Shown here: positions 1 to 10,173 of the stretch, one piece after another
How positions within the stretch are numbered: the stretch's first letter is position 1
Layout: every line of letters begins with the position of its first letter
Assembly (NCBI GenBank): GCA_025965315.1
Contig: JAOPXD010000205.1
Coordinates: 1 to 39,197, forward strand
DNA from: Marmoricola sp.
GTDB lineage: Bacteria > Actinomycetota > Actinomycetes > Propionibacteriales > Nocardioidaceae
DNA: 39,197 bases
Direction of reading: 5' to 3'
Notes under the pieces: generated by a model
The model's database searches: none
The model's input: the letters and a program-made list of their open reading frames with translations, nothing else
Told to the model about the DNA's origin: nothing
Translations under genes and position numbers: made by a program

Positions 1-29
1 GCAGCATCACCAACCACGGGGGCACACGC

Positions 30-1289
30 ATGACCACGACCGCAGAACGAACCTCGATGAAGGACCTCCTCGCCCGGTACGAGGCCAAGCCTCCGGAGAT
101 CGTCTTCGAGTGGAACGACGCCGAGACGCCAGCCCGCGGCTGGGTGGTGATCAACTCGCTGCGCGGCGGCGCAGCGGGCGGTGGCACCCGGATGCGTCGG
201 GGGCTGGACCGCAACGAGGTCGAGTCGCTGGCGAAGACGATGGAGGTGAAGTTCACCGTCTCGGGCCCGGCCATCGGTGGCGCGAAGTCCGGGATCGATT
301 TCGACCCGTCCGACCCGCGCCGCGATGGCGTGCTCGCGCGCTGGTTCAAAGCGGTGACCCCGCTGCTGAAGGCGTACTACGGGACGGGCGGCGACCTGAA
401 CGTCGACGAGCTGCACGACGTCATCCCGCTCACCGAGCGCTACGGGCTCTGGCACCCCCAGCAGGGCATCGTCAACGGCCACTTCGCCGCGGACGAGCGC
501 GAGCTCGTGCTGCGCGTCGGGATGCTGCGGCTCGGGGTCTCGAAGGTCGTCGAGGACCCGCGCTTCACCCCCGACCGCGACGCGAAGTACACCATCGCCG
601 ACCTGGTCACGGGCTGGGGCGTCGCCGAGTCGGTCATCCACTACTACGCCACCTACCAGTCGGGCCAGGACGTGCGCGGCAAGCGTGTCATCGTCCAGGG
701 CTGGGGCAACGTCGGCGCTGCGGCCGCGTACTACCTGGCCCAGGCAGGCGCTCTGGTCGTCGGCATCATCGATCGCGACGGTGGTCTGCTGCGACCCGAG
801 GGTCTGTCCGCGGACGAGGTGCACGCACTGTTCCTCGGCAAGTCCGGCAACGGCCTGCGCGCCACCGATCTGCGGCCGTTCGACGAGGTGAACGAGCAGA
901 TCTGGGACACCGAAGCCGAGATCTTCCTGCCGTGCGCGGCCTCGCGGCTGGTCACCTTCGACCAGGTCGAACGCCTTCGCGCCGGTGGTCTCGAGCTGAT
1001 CTCCGCCGGGGCCAACGTGCCCTTCGCCGACGCGGAGATCTTCTACGGGCCGATCTACGAGTTCGCGGACCAGAGCGTCGGCGTGATCCCGGACTTCATC
1101 GCCAACTGCGGCATGGCCCGCGCCTTCACGCTGCTGATGAGCGGTGAGGGCGAGGTCACCGACGAGGTCATCCTCGGAGACGTGTCCCGCACGATCCGGA
1201 CGGCGCTGGAGAAGTGCCACGACCTGTCGCCGGCACCGACCGGTCTTGCGGCGACCGCGCTCACCCTGGCCCTCGACGAGCTCGTCTAG
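30..1289 (+). CDS. Glu/Leu/Phe/Val family amino-acid dehydrogenase
   Basis: This 419-residue protein belongs to the Glu/Leu/Phe/Val dehydrogenase family, cytosolic enzymes that oxidatively deaminate an amino acid with NAD(P)+. The substrate-binding lysine (K74 in MEVKFTVSG) and catalytic lysine (K86 in GPAIGGAKSGI) are present. An acidic residue lies in TGGDLN (D122), and the Rossmann glycine motif GWGNVG is at about 224-229. Length matches the family. The ATG at 30 has a G-rich stretch just upstream; only 29 bases of upstream DNA are in the window, so its promoter is not visible. It converges on the methyltransferase gene with an 8-base gap. The sequence does not let me separate glutamate from leucine, valine or phenylalanine specificity, so I give no symbol. 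Confidence 0.9.
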   Translation: MTTTAERTSMKDLLARYEAKPPEIVFEWNDAETPARGWVVINSLRGGAAGGGTRMRRGLDRNEVESLAKTMEVKFTVSGPAIGGAKSGIDFDPSDPRRDGVLARWFKAVTPLLKAYYGTGGDLNVDELHDVIPLTERYGLWHPQQGIVNGHFAADERELVLRVGMLRLGVSKVVEDPRFTPDRDAKYTIADLVTGWGVAESVIHYYATYQSGQDVRGKRVIVQGWGNVGAAAAYYLAQAGALVVGIIDRDGGLLRPEGLSADEVHALFLGKSGNGLRATDLRPFDEVNEQIWDTEAEIFLPCAASRLVTFDQVERLRAGGLELISAGANVPFADAEIFYGPIYEFADQSVGVIPDFIANCGMARAFTLLMSGEGEVTDEVILGDVSRTIRTALEKCHDLSPAPTGLAATALTLALDELV

Positions 1290-1297
1290 GTCCTACC

Positions 1298-2080
1298 TCA
1301 GGCCCCGGGGACCCGCGCCACCACGAACACCCGGCGGAAGGGCAGCAGCACGCCGTCGCCGCGGTCCGGGTAGGCCGTGTGCAGCCGACGCTTGAACTCC
1401 GCCTCGTACGACGCCCGCAGCGCCGGCTCGACCTCGAGCGCCGCCAGCGTCGGGCGCGCGCCCGTGCCGCTGACCCAGGTGTAGACCGCGTCAGGTCCGG
1501 AGAGGTGGTGCAGGTAGGTCGTCTCCCAGGCATCCACCTGGCACCCGAGCCCGGCGAGGACGTCGAGGTAGGTCGCGGCGTCGTACGCATCGGGCGACTC
1601 GACGCCGGCGGTCAGTACGGCGTACGGCTCCTCGGCCGCGAGGTCGCGCCGGATCGTGTGCGTGGGCTGGTCGAAGTTGCCGGGTACGGCGAAGGCGAAC
1701 CACCCGCCCGGACTGACCTGGCCGACCAGCCCCGGCAGCAGCGCGAGGTGGTCCGGGATCCACTGGAACGTGGCGTTCGAGATCAGTACGTCGACCGGGT
1801 CCGGCGCGGTCCAGGTGGTGACGTCGCCGATCACGAAGTCGGCGGTGCCACCGGCCGCACGCGCCTTCGCGATCATCGTCGCGCTGTGGTCGATGCCGGT
1901 CACCTGCGCCTCGGGCCAGCGTGCCGTGAGCAGGGCGGTCAGGTTGCCGGGGCCGCACCCGAGGTCGACCACGGTCGCCGGATGCACCGCCGGGACGCGG
2001 GCGAGCAGGTCGACGAAGGGGCGTCCGCGCTCGTTGGCGTACGTCAGGTAGCGGTCGGGGTCCCAGGTGAACGAGGTCAT
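1298..2080 (-). CDS. tam: Trans-aconitate 2-methyltransferase
   Basis: This class I SAM-dependent methyltransferase of about 260 residues closely follows the E. coli Tam pattern. It has the opening WDPDRYLTYANERGRPFVDL, motif I VVDLGCGPGNLTALL, GIDHSATMI, FQWIPDH (Tam: LQWLPDH), and near the end TYLHHL and WVSGTGARP. Known family members methylate trans-aconitate, a spontaneous inhibitor of the citric-acid cycle. I chose the ATG at 2080 because GGAG lies five bases upstream; a GTG one codon earlier (2083) is possible. It is divergent from a MarR regulator, and a perfect 14-bp palindrome lies between them over this gene's likely promoter, so repression by that MarR protein is the natural inference. 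Confidence 0.88.
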   Translation of the reverse strand: MTSFTWDPDRYLTYANERGRPFVDLLARVPAVHPATVVDLGCGPGNLTALLTARWPEAQVTGIDHSATMIAKARAAGGTADFVIGDVTTWTAPDPVDVLISNATFQWIPDHLALLPGLVGQVSPGGWFAFAVPGNFDQPTHTIRRDLAAEEPYAVLTAGVESPDAYDAATYLDVLAGLGCQVDAWETTYLHHLSGPDAVYTWVSGTGARPTLAALEVEPALRASYEAEFKRRLHTAYPDRGDGVLLPFRRVFVVARVPGA

Positions 2081-2094
2081 CACAGCTCCATATC

Positions 2095-2108
2095 TCTTGA
2101 TATCAAGA
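2095..2108. promoter_or_regulatory. MarR operator 1 (perfect palindrome)
   Basis: TCTTGATATCAAGA is a perfect 14-bp palindrome in the tam/marR intergenic region. On the minus strand it overlaps a TATCTT -10-like element (plus 2105-2110) and the probable tam transcription start, a typical repressor position. Confidence 0.7.
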
Positions 2109-2126
2109 TACTTTGCTCGCCCTGTC

Positions 2127-2140
2127 TCTCGATGTCAAGA
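2127..2140. promoter_or_regulatory. MarR operator 2 (degenerate copy)
   Basis: TCTCGATGTCAAGA matches operator 1 at 12 of 14 positions and starts exactly 32 bp from it, about three helical turns. It covers the -35 region of the marR promoter, suggesting autoregulation. Confidence 0.6.
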
Positions 2141-2151
2141 ATCTTTTCGAC

Positions 2152-2157
2152 TAAGAT
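2152..2157 (+). promoter_or_regulatory. -10 element of a probably leaderless marR mRNA
   Basis: TAAGAT ends six bases before the marR ATG at 2164, which would place the transcription start on the A of the start codon. No Shine-Dalgarno sequence lies in between, which supports a leaderless transcript. Confidence 0.5.
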
Positions 2158-2163
2158 GCCGAG

Positions 2164-2664
2164 ATGAGTCCGGACAGCGGTGCCGACGAGGTCGACGACC
2201 TCGTCCAGGCGTGGCGGCGTGAGCGCGACGACCTCGACCTCGCCCCGGTCGAGGTGTTCAGCCGGATCAGCCGGCTGGCCCGGCTGCTCGACCTGGCCCG
2301 ACGCGAGGCCTTCACCGCAGAGGACATCGAGCCCTGGGAGTTCGACGTCCTCGCCGCGCTCCGTCGTGCCGGCAAGCCCTACCAGCTCAGTCCGGGCCAG
2401 CTCCTGAAGGAGACGATGGTGACCAGCGGGACGATGACCAACCGGATCGACCGGCTCACCGAGCGGCACCTGGTCGAGCGCTCCCCCGACCCGAACGACC
2501 GGCGCGGGGTGCTCGTCGGTCTGACCACGACCGGGAAGAGCACCGTCGACGGCGCGTTCGAGACCCTGCTCGACAGCGAGCGCGGCCTGCTCGGCGAGCT
2601 GAGCGCGGCAGAGCGGAGGAGCCTCGCCGACCTGCTCAAGCGCCTGATGCGGCCCCTTCGCTGA
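2164..2664 (+). CDS. MarR family transcriptional regulator
   Basis: This 166-residue winged-helix regulator has the MarR core: a helix-turn-helix around residues 75-100 (LSPGQL to TMTNRIDRLTE) and the wing motif DPNDRRGVLVGLT at 109-121. MarR proteins bind short palindromes as dimers and release them on binding a small ligand. It is divergent from tam, with two operator-like sites in the 83-bp gap. That points to control of tam and of itself. The ligand cannot be read from the sequence. The gene ends 9 bp from the convergent LysE-type exporter. Confidence 0.9.
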   Translation: MSPDSGADEVDDLVQAWRRERDDLDLAPVEVFSRISRLARLLDLARREAFTAEDIEPWEFDVLAALRRAGKPYQLSPGQLLKETMVTSGTMTNRIDRLTERHLVERSPDPNDRRGVLVGLTTTGKSTVDGAFETLLDSERGLLGELSAAERRSLADLLKRLMRPLR

Positions 2665-2673
2665 CCGCCTGCG

Positions 2674-3318
2674 CTAGCTGGGTCTTCCGGTCACGGCGAG
2701 AGCGACGCCGAGCCCGATCATCGAGACGCCCCCGGTCGCACTCATCGCCTGACCCCGTCGCGGCGAGCGGTTGAACCAGGTCCGGAGCTGAGAGGCGATC
2801 AGCGCCCAGAGGCTGTCGGAGACCATGCCGATCGTGGTCGCCAGCAGCCCGAGGACCAGCATCTGGCCCTGTACGTGCCCCTGCCCGCGGTCGACGAACT
2901 GGGGCAGTACCGCGGCCAGCATGATGTACCCCTTCGGGTTCGACGCCCCGACCAGGTAGCCCTGCCGGACCGCCCGCGACCAGGTCATCGGCGGGCCCGT
3001 GGCGGTGACGTCCGGCGACATCACGAACTCCTTGCGTCGGCGTACCGCGTCGACACCCAACCAGATCAGGTACGCCGCACCCGCGAGCTTGAGGATGGTG
3101 AAGACCACCATCGACTCCTGCACGACCACCCCGAGGCCGAGGGCGACCAGCACGACGATCGAGAGCAGGCCCAGCGTGTTCCCGACGACCGATGCCAGCG
3201 CCACACCCCGCCCGTAGGCCAGTGCCCGCCCGACCACGAAGACGACGCTGGGTCCCGGGATGACGATGATGATGAAGGCAGCGAGTCCGAAGGTCAGGAC
3301 CTGGTCGAGCGTGATCAC
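2674..3318 (-). CDS. LysE/RhtB family exporter
   Basis: This 214-residue inner-membrane protein has about six hydrophobic segments. The N-terminal family signature reads FIIIVIPGPSVVFVVGRAL, followed by a Gly-rich stretch ending VVGNTLG. LysE/RhtB proteins export amino acids such as lysine, homoserine or threonine. The substrate cannot be predicted from the sequence. The gene lies 18 bp downstream of the ABC-F gene on the same strand and probably shares its transcript. The start at 3318 opens with MITLDQVLTFGLAAF, usual for the family. Confidence 0.85.
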   Translation of the reverse strand: MITLDQVLTFGLAAFIIIVIPGPSVVFVVGRALAYGRGVALASVVGNTLGLLSIVVLVALGLGVVVQESMVVFTILKLAGAAYLIWLGVDAVRRRKEFVMSPDVTATGPPMTWSRAVRQGYLVGASNPKGYIMLAAVLPQFVDRGQGHVQGQMLVLGLLATTIGMVSDSLWALIASQLRTWFNRSPRRGQAMSATGGVSMIGLGVALAVTGRPS

Positions 3319-3336
3319 CCGCTCACCCTAGGGGCA

Positions 3337-5130
3337 CTACTCCAGCAGGGCCGAGGCCTCGAGCCACTCCTGCTCGAGCACGTCCCGCTCGGACTGGACG
3401 TCGCGGAGCTCGGTGGTGAGCCGAGCCATCGCCTCGTAGTCGTCGGCGATCCCCACGATCGAGGCGTTCAGCTCGGTCTCGCGGGCCAGCAGCCGGGCGA
3501 TCTGCTTCTCCACCCGGGCGATCGTCTTGCGCGCTGCACGCTCCTCGGCGCCGCCCGCCTTGGCCTTGCCGGAAGGCGCGACCGATCCGGCCCCGGTGGT
3601 CGAGCCCGTCGAGCCCGTCTGGGCCTCGACGGCAGCAGACTGCTGCTGGCGCATCTCCAGGTACTGCTCGACGCCCTTCGGAAGCATCCCGATCGTGCCG
3701 TCACCCATCAGCGCCCAGATCGAGTCGGTGACCCGCTCCAGGAAGTACCGGTCGTGGGAGACGACGATCAGGGTCCCGGGCCAGCCGTCGAGAAAGTCCT
3801 CGAGGACCGCGAGCGTCTCGATGTCCAGGTCGTTGGTCGGCTCGTCGAGGAGCAGCACGTTCGGTTCGGACAGCAGCAGCTTGAGCAGCTGGAACCGGCG
3901 GCGCTCGCCCCCGGACAGGTCACCGAGACGGGCGGTCAGCCGGTCGCCGGTGAAGCCGAACCGCTCGAGCATCGAGGTCGCCGAGATCTCCTGGCCACCC
4001 GCCGTCCGGGCCACCCGCCGGACGTCCTCGATGGCACCGAGCACGCGCTCGGTCGGGTCCTCCGGGGTCACGTTCTGGGTGAGGTGCTGCAGCGCCACGG
4101 TCTTGCCCTGCTTCACCCGGCCCCTGGTCGGCTTGAGCGTGCCGGCGACCAGCGAGAGCAACGAGGTCTTGCCCGCACCGTTGACGCCGACGATCCCGAC
4201 CCGGTCACCGGGACCGAGCCGCCAGGTCGCAGCGGAGAGCAGGGTGCGCTCGCCGCGGACCAGGTCGACGTCCTCGACGTCGACGACGTCCTTGCCGAGC
4301 CGCTGGGTGGCAAAACGTTCCAGCGCGAGCCGGTCACGCGGCGGCGGCTCGTCGGCGATCAGCTCGTTGGCGGCCTCGATCCGGAACCTCGGCTTCGTCG
4401 ACCGGGCAGGGGCCCCGCGCCGCAGCCAGGCCAGCTCCTTGCGCATCAGGTTCTGCCGGCGCTGCTCGCTCGCCGAGGCCTGCCGCATCCGCTCGTTCTT
4501 GGCCAGCACGAAGGCCGCGTAGCCGCCCTCGTAGAGGTCGATGACGCCGTCGTGGACCTCCCAGGTCTGCTCGCAGACCTCGTCGAGGAACCAGCGGTCG
4601 TGGGTCACGACCACCAGCGCCGACGTACGCCGCTTGAGGTGGCCGGCCAGCCAGGCGATCGCCTCGACGTCGAGGTGGTTGGTCGGTTCGTCGAGGATCA
4701 GCAGGTCGTCCGGCTCGAGCAGCAGCTTCGCCAGCGAGCAGCGCCGGCGCTCGCCGCCGGACAGGCCGTGCACCTGCCGGTCGAGCGCGAGTCCGACCAG
4801 CAGCACCTCGACGACCTCGCGGGTGGTGGAGTCCGCCGCCCACTCGTGGTCGGCCTTGCCGCCGAGGACGACCTCTCGGATGGTGTGGGTGTCGTCGAGC
4901 AGGTCGCGCTGGTCGAGGTAGCCGAGGTGCAGGTCGCGCGAGCGGGAGACCCGACCGCCGTCCGGCTCCTCCTTGCCCGTCATCAGGTTGAGCAGCGTGG
5001 TCTTGCCGTCGCCGTTGCGTCCGACGATGCCGATCCGCTCGCCGACCCCGACCCCGAGGCTGACCTCGTCGAGCAGGATCCGGATGCCGAAGGACTTCGA
5101 CACCTTCTCGAGGTTGATCAGGTTGCTCAT
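3337..5130 (-). CDS. ABC-F family ATPase
   Basis: This 597-residue protein has two ABC ATPase domains and no membrane segment, so it is an ABC-F factor that acts on ribosomes rather than a transporter. Walker A motifs are GRNGDGKT (37-44) and GVNGAGKT (315-322). Both halves carry an LSGGERRR signature and a LLILDEPTN / LLLDEPTND Walker B. The linker contains ELAWLRRGAPARSTKP, typical of the ABC-F inter-domain arm. A charged coiled coil follows at the C-terminus (KTIARVEKQIARLLARE). It lies 37 bp downstream of ispE. Members of this family act in translation or in ribosome protection against antibiotics; this sequence does not decide which. Confidence 0.9.
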   Translation of the reverse strand: MSNLINLEKVSKSFGIRILLDEVSLGVGVGERIGIVGRNGDGKTTLLNLMTGKEEPDGGRVSRSRDLHLGYLDQRDLLDDTHTIREVVLGGKADHEWAADSTTREVVEVLLVGLALDRQVHGLSGGERRRCSLAKLLLEPDDLLILDEPTNHLDVEAIAWLAGHLKRRTSALVVVTHDRWFLDEVCEQTWEVHDGVIDLYEGGYAAFVLAKNERMRQASASEQRRQNLMRKELAWLRRGAPARSTKPRFRIEAANELIADEPPPRDRLALERFATQRLGKDVVDVEDVDLVRGERTLLSAATWRLGPGDRVGIVGVNGAGKTSLLSLVAGTLKPTRGRVKQGKTVALQHLTQNVTPEDPTERVLGAIEDVRRVARTAGGQEISATSMLERFGFTGDRLTARLGDLSGGERRRFQLLKLLLSEPNVLLLDEPTNDLDIETLAVLEDFLDGWPGTLIVVSHDRYFLERVTDSIWALMGDGTIGMLPKGVEQYLEMRQQQSAAVEAQTGSTGSTTGAGSVAPSGKAKAGGAEERAARKTIARVEKQIARLLARETELNASIVGIADDYEAMARLTTELRDVQSERDVLEQEWLEASALLE

Positions 5131-5167
5131 GCTGTTCCGTGGCTCGTTTCTGGGCTTGTTCTCGGGC

Positions 5168-6061
5168 TCATACGTAGTTCACCAGGTGCGTCCCGGCGAC
5201 CGGTCCGGTCGCGACCACGACGCCCGGGTGCCCGGCATCGATCAGCGCTTCGCGGAGGTGGTGGGCGTCGTCCTGGTCGGCGACCAGGCCGAGGAAGGTG
5301 GGGCCGGAGCCCGAGAGCAGGGTGGCCAGCACACCGGCACCGCGCAGGTCCGCCTCGGTCCCGCGCAGGTCGGCGCGCAGCTCGAGGGCTGCTGCCTGGA
5401 GGTCGTTGTGGATCGCGGCGGCGAGACCGTCGAGATCGGCCGACGCGAGGGCATCCCGGACGCCCGCGGTGCTGGTCCCGCCACCACCGAGGGCGTCGAA
5501 CGCGCGGTAGACCTCGGGGGTCGACATCCCCTGGGGATGCGGCACGACGACCCACCACCAGGTGCCGTCGTCGGCCACCGGCTCGACGAGCTCGCCGCGG
5601 CCGGTGCCGTGGGCAGTGCCGCCGAGCAGTGCGAACGGGACGTCGCTGCCCAGCTCGGCAGCGATCGCCAGCAGGTCGTCGTCGCTGGTCTGCAGGTCCC
5701 AGAGCCGGTCCAGCGCGACCAGGGTCGCGGCCGCGTCGGCACTGCCCCCGGCCATCCCGCCGGCGACCGGGATCCCCTTGCTGATCCCGATCGAGGCGAA
5801 CCGGGTGATGCCGTGGTGGGCCGTGAGCAGCTGGCCGGCCCGGACCGCGATGTTGGTGTCGTCCAGCGGTACGCCGGAGCAGTCGACCTCACCGATCGGC
5901 TCGACGCTGACCGACCAGGTCGCTGAGGTGCTCACCGTGACGTCGTCGTACAGGCTGATCGCCTGGTAGACCGTGTCGAGCGGGTGGTAGCCGTCCTCGC
6001 GGACCGGACCGACCCCGAGCAGCAGGTTGATCTTCGCGGGGGCGCGGACGGTGATGCTCAT
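5168..6061 (-). CDS. ispE: 4-diphosphocytidyl-2-C-methyl-D-erythritol kinase
   Basis: This 297-residue GHMP kinase carries out the ATP-dependent phosphorylation step of the MEP isoprenoid pathway. The N-terminal substrate-binding region is [20 protein letters not shown], the glycine-rich ATP loop is [17 protein letters not shown], and the C-terminal GHMP motif is LLSGSGPT. The ATG overlaps the rsmA stop as ATGA, so the two are translationally coupled. The rsmA-ispE pairing is conserved in actinobacteria such as Mycobacterium. Confidence 0.95.
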   Translation of the reverse strand: MSITVRAPAKINLLLGVGPVREDGYHPLDTVYQAISLYDDVTVSTSATWSVSVEPIGEVDCSGVPLDDTNIAVRAGQLLTAHHGITRFASIGISKGIPVAGGMAGGSADAAATLVALDRLWDLQTSDDDLLAIAAELGSDVPFALLGGTAHGTGRGELVEPVADDGTWWWVVVPHPQGMSTPEVYRAFDALGGGGTSTAGVRDALASADLDGLAAAIHNDLQAAALELRADLRGTEADLRGAGVLATLLSGSGPTFLGLVADQDDAHHLREALIDAGHPGVVVATGPVAGTHLVNYV

Positions 6062-6930
6062 CCGACCTCCCCCAACGCCTCGGTGATCGCGACGAAGCCG
6101 TCGATCTTGAGCTCCTCGCCCCGCGTCATCGGGTCGATCCCGGCCCGGGCCAGCGCCGCCTCGGCCGCTTCGGCGGACCCGGCCAGGTCCCGCAGCGAGG
6201 GGCGCAGGGCCTTGCGGCGGTGCGCGAAGGCCGCATCGATCACGGCGAACACCTGCTCGCGGGTCGCCGTGGTCCTCGGCGGCTCGCGGCGGGTCCAGGC
6301 GACCAGCCCGGAGTCCACGTTCGGAGCCGGCCAGAAGACGTTGCGTCCGATCGAACCGGCCCGGCGGACGTCGGCGTACCAGGCTGCCTTGACCGAGGGA
6401 ACGCCGTACGTCTTGGAACCGGGGACGGCGGCCAGGCGATCGGCGACCTCGGCCTGGACCATCACCAGTCCGCGTTCCAGCGACGGCAGCAGCGCCAGCA
6501 GGTGCAGCAGCACCGGGACCGAGACGTTGTAGGGCAGGTTGGCGACCAGTGCGGTCGGCGCCGGGCCGGGGATCTCGGTCACCCGGAGCGCATCGGCGAG
6601 CACCACCTCGAACGCACCGACCTGGTCCGGGGCGTGCGCCGCGATCGTGGCCGGAAGCGCGCCGGCCAGCAGCGGATCGATCTCCAGCGCGACCACCCGG
6701 CGCGCGACGGCGAGCAGCGCGAGCGTCAGCGAGCCGAGACCTGGGCCGACCTCGAGCACGACGTCCTCACCGGTGATCTTCGAGTCCGCGACGATCCGAC
6801 GGACCGTGTTCCCGTCGATCACGAAGTTCTGGCCGCGCTGCTTGGTCGGGCGCAGCTCGAGCCCCGCGGCGAGCGACCGGATCTCCACCGCCCCCAGCAT
6901 CGTCGGCTGGGAGGCGGGGCGATCGGTCAC
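6058..6930 (-). CDS. rsmA: 16S rRNA (adenine1518/1519-N6) dimethyltransferase
   Basis: RsmA (KsgA) dimethylates two adjacent adenines in helix 45 of 16S rRNA during small-subunit maturation. The protein has the opening [24 protein letters not shown] motif [17 protein letters not shown] and the catalytic [12 protein letters not shown] motif, with a Leu/Pro-rich C-terminal domain. At 290 residues it is of normal length. The GTG at 6930 has no clear ribosome-binding site; the ATG at 6900 is an alternative. It lies 112 bp downstream of rpf, in a gap that holds a long inverted repeat. Confidence 0.93.
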   Translation of the reverse strand: MTDRPASQPTMLGAVEIRSLAAGLELRPTKQRGQNFVIDGNTVRRIVADSKITGEDVVLEVGPGLGSLTLALLAVARRVVALEIDPLLAGALPATIAAHAPDQVGAFEVVLADALRVTEIPGPAPTALVANLPYNVSVPVLLHLLALLPSLERGLVMVQAEVADRLAAVPGSKTYGVPSVKAAWYADVRRAGSIGRNVFWPAPNVDSGLVAWTRREPPRTTATREQVFAVIDAAFAHRRKALRPSLRDLAGSAEAAEAALARAGIDPMTRGEELKIDGFVAITEALGEVG

Positions 6931-6948
6931 GTCGAGAAGGGTACGGCT

Positions 6949-7036
6949 CCGCTGAGGCGCGCCCTAACTGCATCTTCAAGGTGCCGACATGACGGTCTCG
7001 GCCGTAGGAAGGTGCGAGCAAGGCGCGCCTCGGCGG
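6949..7036. repeat. Long-range 15-bp inverted repeat between rpf and rsmA
   Basis: The arm at 6949-6963 (CCGCTGAGGCGCGCC) pairs with 7022-7036 (GGCGCGCCTCGGCGG) with a single G-U wobble, enclosing about 58 nt. It sits just after the rpf stop codon and before rsmA. It could act as an attenuator, an RNA-processing stem or a terminator that separates rpf expression from rsmA-ispE. There is no U-tract. Confidence 0.5.
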
Positions 7037-7042
7037 AGGGGG

Positions 7043-8197
<1,155 letters not shown>

Positions 8198-8208
8198 TCA
8201 CGAGGGGC

Positions 8209-8282
8209 CATTGCCTACGGCGCTCTCCGCGTCGCTTCGTGCAGCAATGTCCGGGATGTACTGATTCCCCGTTTCCGGCCAA
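8209..8282 (-). promoter_or_regulatory. Candidate rpf promoter and structured leader
   Basis: On the minus strand TTGGCC (plus 8277-8282) and TACATC (plus 8255-8260) are 16 bp apart. They predict a start near 8248 and a leader of about 78 nt. The RNA would open with CATTGC (8249-8244), which pairs with GCAATG (8214-8209) to close a GC-rich loop. I could not fit the c-di-AMP (ydaO) riboswitch consensus known upstream of some actinobacterial rpf genes. Confidence 0.3.
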
Positions 8283-8327
8283 CAGTGGTCGACCCTGACA
8301 GCGCAGCTGCCAGTTAGCAAACCGCTA

Positions 8328-8349
8328 GCACCCCGCTGAGCGGGGGTGC
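8328..8349 (-). terminator. Hairpin downstream of tatD
   Basis: GCACCCCGCT (8328-8337) pairs with AGCGGGGGTGC (8339-8349) with one bulged G. It lies 50 nt past the tatD stop and has no U-tract, as is usual for GC-rich actinobacterial terminators. Confidence 0.55.
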
Positions 8350-8381
8350 GTGCCCCAAGTCACGCCCGAACGACCCTAGGG

Positions 8382-8395
8382 GTGACCGCGGTCAC
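8382..8395. repeat. Perfect 14-bp palindrome after tatD
   Basis: GTGACCGCGGTCAC is a perfect palindrome starting four bases beyond the tatD stop codon. It may contribute to termination or be a protein-binding site; nothing decides between these. Confidence 0.45.
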
Positions 8396-8398
8396 GGG

Positions 8399-9259
8399 TC
8401 ACCACGACCCGCCGAAGGCGGCCTCGGTGTTCGCATCGATGGCCTGGCAGAGCTCGGTCAGGTCCATCTCCCGGGTCGCTGCCATCGAGCGCACCGTGGT
8501 CGGGATCAGGTACGACGCGTTGGGGCGCCCGCGCCAGGGCTCGGGGGTCAGGAACGGCGCATCGGTCTCGACCAGGATCCTGTCCAGCGGGGTGATCCGC
8601 AGGGCCTCGCGCAGCGGTGCGGCGTTCTTGAAGGTGACCGTGCCCGCGAACGACAGGTGCGCTCCGCGGGCCAGGCACTCCTCGGCGAACGCCGCGTCCC
8701 CGGAGAAGCAGTGCATCACCCAGCGCTCGGGCGGACCGACCTCGTCGATGACCCGCAGCACCTCCGCGTGCGCCTCGCGGTCGTGGATCATCAGGGTCCG
8801 GTCGTGCTCGTGGGCGATCTCGATGTGTCTCCGGAACGACCGCACCTGGGCGTCGAAGCCGTCCGGGCCGGTGCGGAACGTGTCCAACCCGGTCTCCCCG
8901 ACCACCCGGACGCGGTCGTGCTGGGCCAGGTCCTCGATCTCGGCGAGCGCGCTGTCGAGCAGGCCCTGCTCGGCCAGCCGGGGCGCCTCGTTCGGGTGCA
9001 GCGCGACACCGGCGACGATCGCGTCGAACTGGGCGGCCGACTCCACCGACCAGCGCGAGCTCGGCACGTCGACGCCGATCTGGATGATCCGGGGAACCCC
9101 GACCGCGGCGGACCGGGCCAGCGCCTCGGCCACGGCGACCGGCTCCCCCGGGCCCTCGTGCGCGGCGATGTCGAGGTGGCAGTGGTTGTCCACGACCGGG
9201 TGCGGCAACGGCTCCGGGTCGGGTGGCCGCTCGCCGGACCGCTGGGCGCTCCTGCTCAT
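8399..9259 (-). CDS. tatD: TatD family metal-dependent hydrolase
   Basis: This 286-residue TIM-barrel metal hydrolase has the HxH metal motif in [10 protein letters not shown] (H26, H28), GETGLD, the MIHDREAH strand, VMHCFSGD, and [20 protein letters not shown] near the end. TatD proteins are DNases or metal-dependent hydrolases. I chose the ATG at 9259 because it overlaps the rsmI stop as ATGA; the frame stays open further upstream but that part is inside rsmI. The C-terminus ends TEAAFGGSW. Confidence 0.93.
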   Translation of the reverse strand: MSRSAQRSGERPPDPEPLPHPVVDNHCHLDIAAHEGPGEPVAVAEALARSAAVGVPRIIQIGVDVPSSRWSVESAAQFDAIVAGVALHPNEAPRLAEQGLLDSALAEIEDLAQHDRVRVVGETGLDTFRTGPDGFDAQVRSFRRHIEIAHEHDRTLMIHDREAHAEVLRVIDEVGPPERWVMHCFSGDAAFAEECLARGAHLSFAGTVTFKNAAPLREALRITPLDRILVETDAPFLTPEPWRGRPNASYLIPTTVRSMAATREMDLTELCQAIDANTEAAFGGSW

Positions 9260-10137
9260 TGCTTGTGCACCAGGTCGTACACGTCGCGCTTCGGTACGCC
9301 GGCCCGGCGGGCCACCTCGGCGATCGCGTCCTTGCGGGTCATCCCCTGCGCCTCCTCGGCGGCCACCCAAGCAGTCAGCGTCACCGGGTCGGTCACCGGC
9401 CCGGTGTCCTCGGCTCCGGCGACCACGATCGTCACCTCGCCCCGGACTCCCTCGGCGGCCCAGAGGACGAGGTCGGCCAACGGGCCACGGCGTACCTCTT
9501 CATGGGTCTTGGTCAGCTCGCGGCAGACGGCCCCGGCCCGGTCGGCACCGAACGCATCCGCCATCGCGGCGAGCGCGGCTTCGGTCCGGTGCGGCGCCTC
9601 GAAGAACACCAGCGTCCGCTGCTCGGCGGCCAGACCGGCCAACCGACGCGACCGCTCGCCGGCCTTGCGCGGCAGGAAGCCCTCGAAGCAGAACCGGTCG
9701 ACCGGAAGCCCGCTGACGGCCAGCGCGGTCAGGACGGCGGACGGTCCGGGGACCGACGTCACCGAGATCCCGGCCTCGACGGCAGCGGCCACCAGCCGGT
9801 ACCCGGGGTCGGAGACGCTCGGCATCCCGGCATCGGTGACCAGCACGACCCGCAGCCCGCTCACCAGCAGCTCGAGCAGGTACGGCGTCCGGGCCTCCTC
9901 GTTGCCCTCGAAGTAGGACAGCACCCGGCCCGAGACCTCGATCCCGAGGTCGGAGGTGAGCCGCTTGAGGCGGCGGGTGTCCTCGGCAGCGACGACGTCC
10001 GCCCCGGCGAGCTCCCGGGCCAGCCGCGGCGGCGCGTCCTCGACGCGCCCGATCGGCGTACCGGCGAGGACCAGCACCCCGGCGGTCGTCTCGTCGGCCG
10101 CCTTGTCGGCCGCCTTGTCGGCCTGCGTCGTCCCCAT
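9256..10137 (-). CDS. rsmI: 16S rRNA (cytidine1402-2'-O)-methyltransferase
   Basis: RsmI is a tetrapyrrole-methylase-fold enzyme that 2'-O-methylates C1402 in the ribosomal decoding centre. The N-terminal [21 protein letters not shown], the SYFEGNE strand, [35 protein letters not shown] and FEGFLPRK are all family blocks in order. At 293 residues the length is normal. It starts 49 bp from the divergent mannosyltransferase GTG. The N-terminus carries a short [11 protein letters not shown] repeat just after the start, which is probably non-functional. Confidence 0.95.
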   Translation of the reverse strand: MGTTQADKAADKAADETTAGVLVLAGTPIGRVEDAPPRLARELAGADVVAAEDTRRLKRLTSDLGIEVSGRVLSYFEGNEEARTPYLLELLVSGLRVVLVTDAGMPSVSDPGYRLVAAAVEAGISVTSVPGPSAVLTALAVSGLPVDRFCFEGFLPRKAGERSRRLAGLAAEQRTLVFFEAPHRTEAALAAMADAFGADRAGAVCRELTKTHEEVRRGPLADLVLWAAEGVRGEVTIVVAGAEDTGPVTDPVTLTAWVAAEEAQGMTRKDAIAEVARRAGVPKRDVYDLVHKQ

Positions 10138-10173
10138 GGCACGATCATGTCAGGGCCGCGCGGGTCCCTCCTT

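Noticed and set aside
2875-5784. Long plus-strand open frame opposite the LysE and ABC-F genes
   Set aside because: It is a GC-driven shadow. The minus strand holds two complete, motif-rich genes over the same bases, and the plus translation is low-complexity Asp/Arg/Gly/Val.
9260-9370. TTG-initiated N-terminal extension of tatD
   Set aside because: The 37 extra residues are Arg/Gly-rich and lie inside rsmI. The ATG at 9259 forms an ATGA overlap and gives the normal family start.
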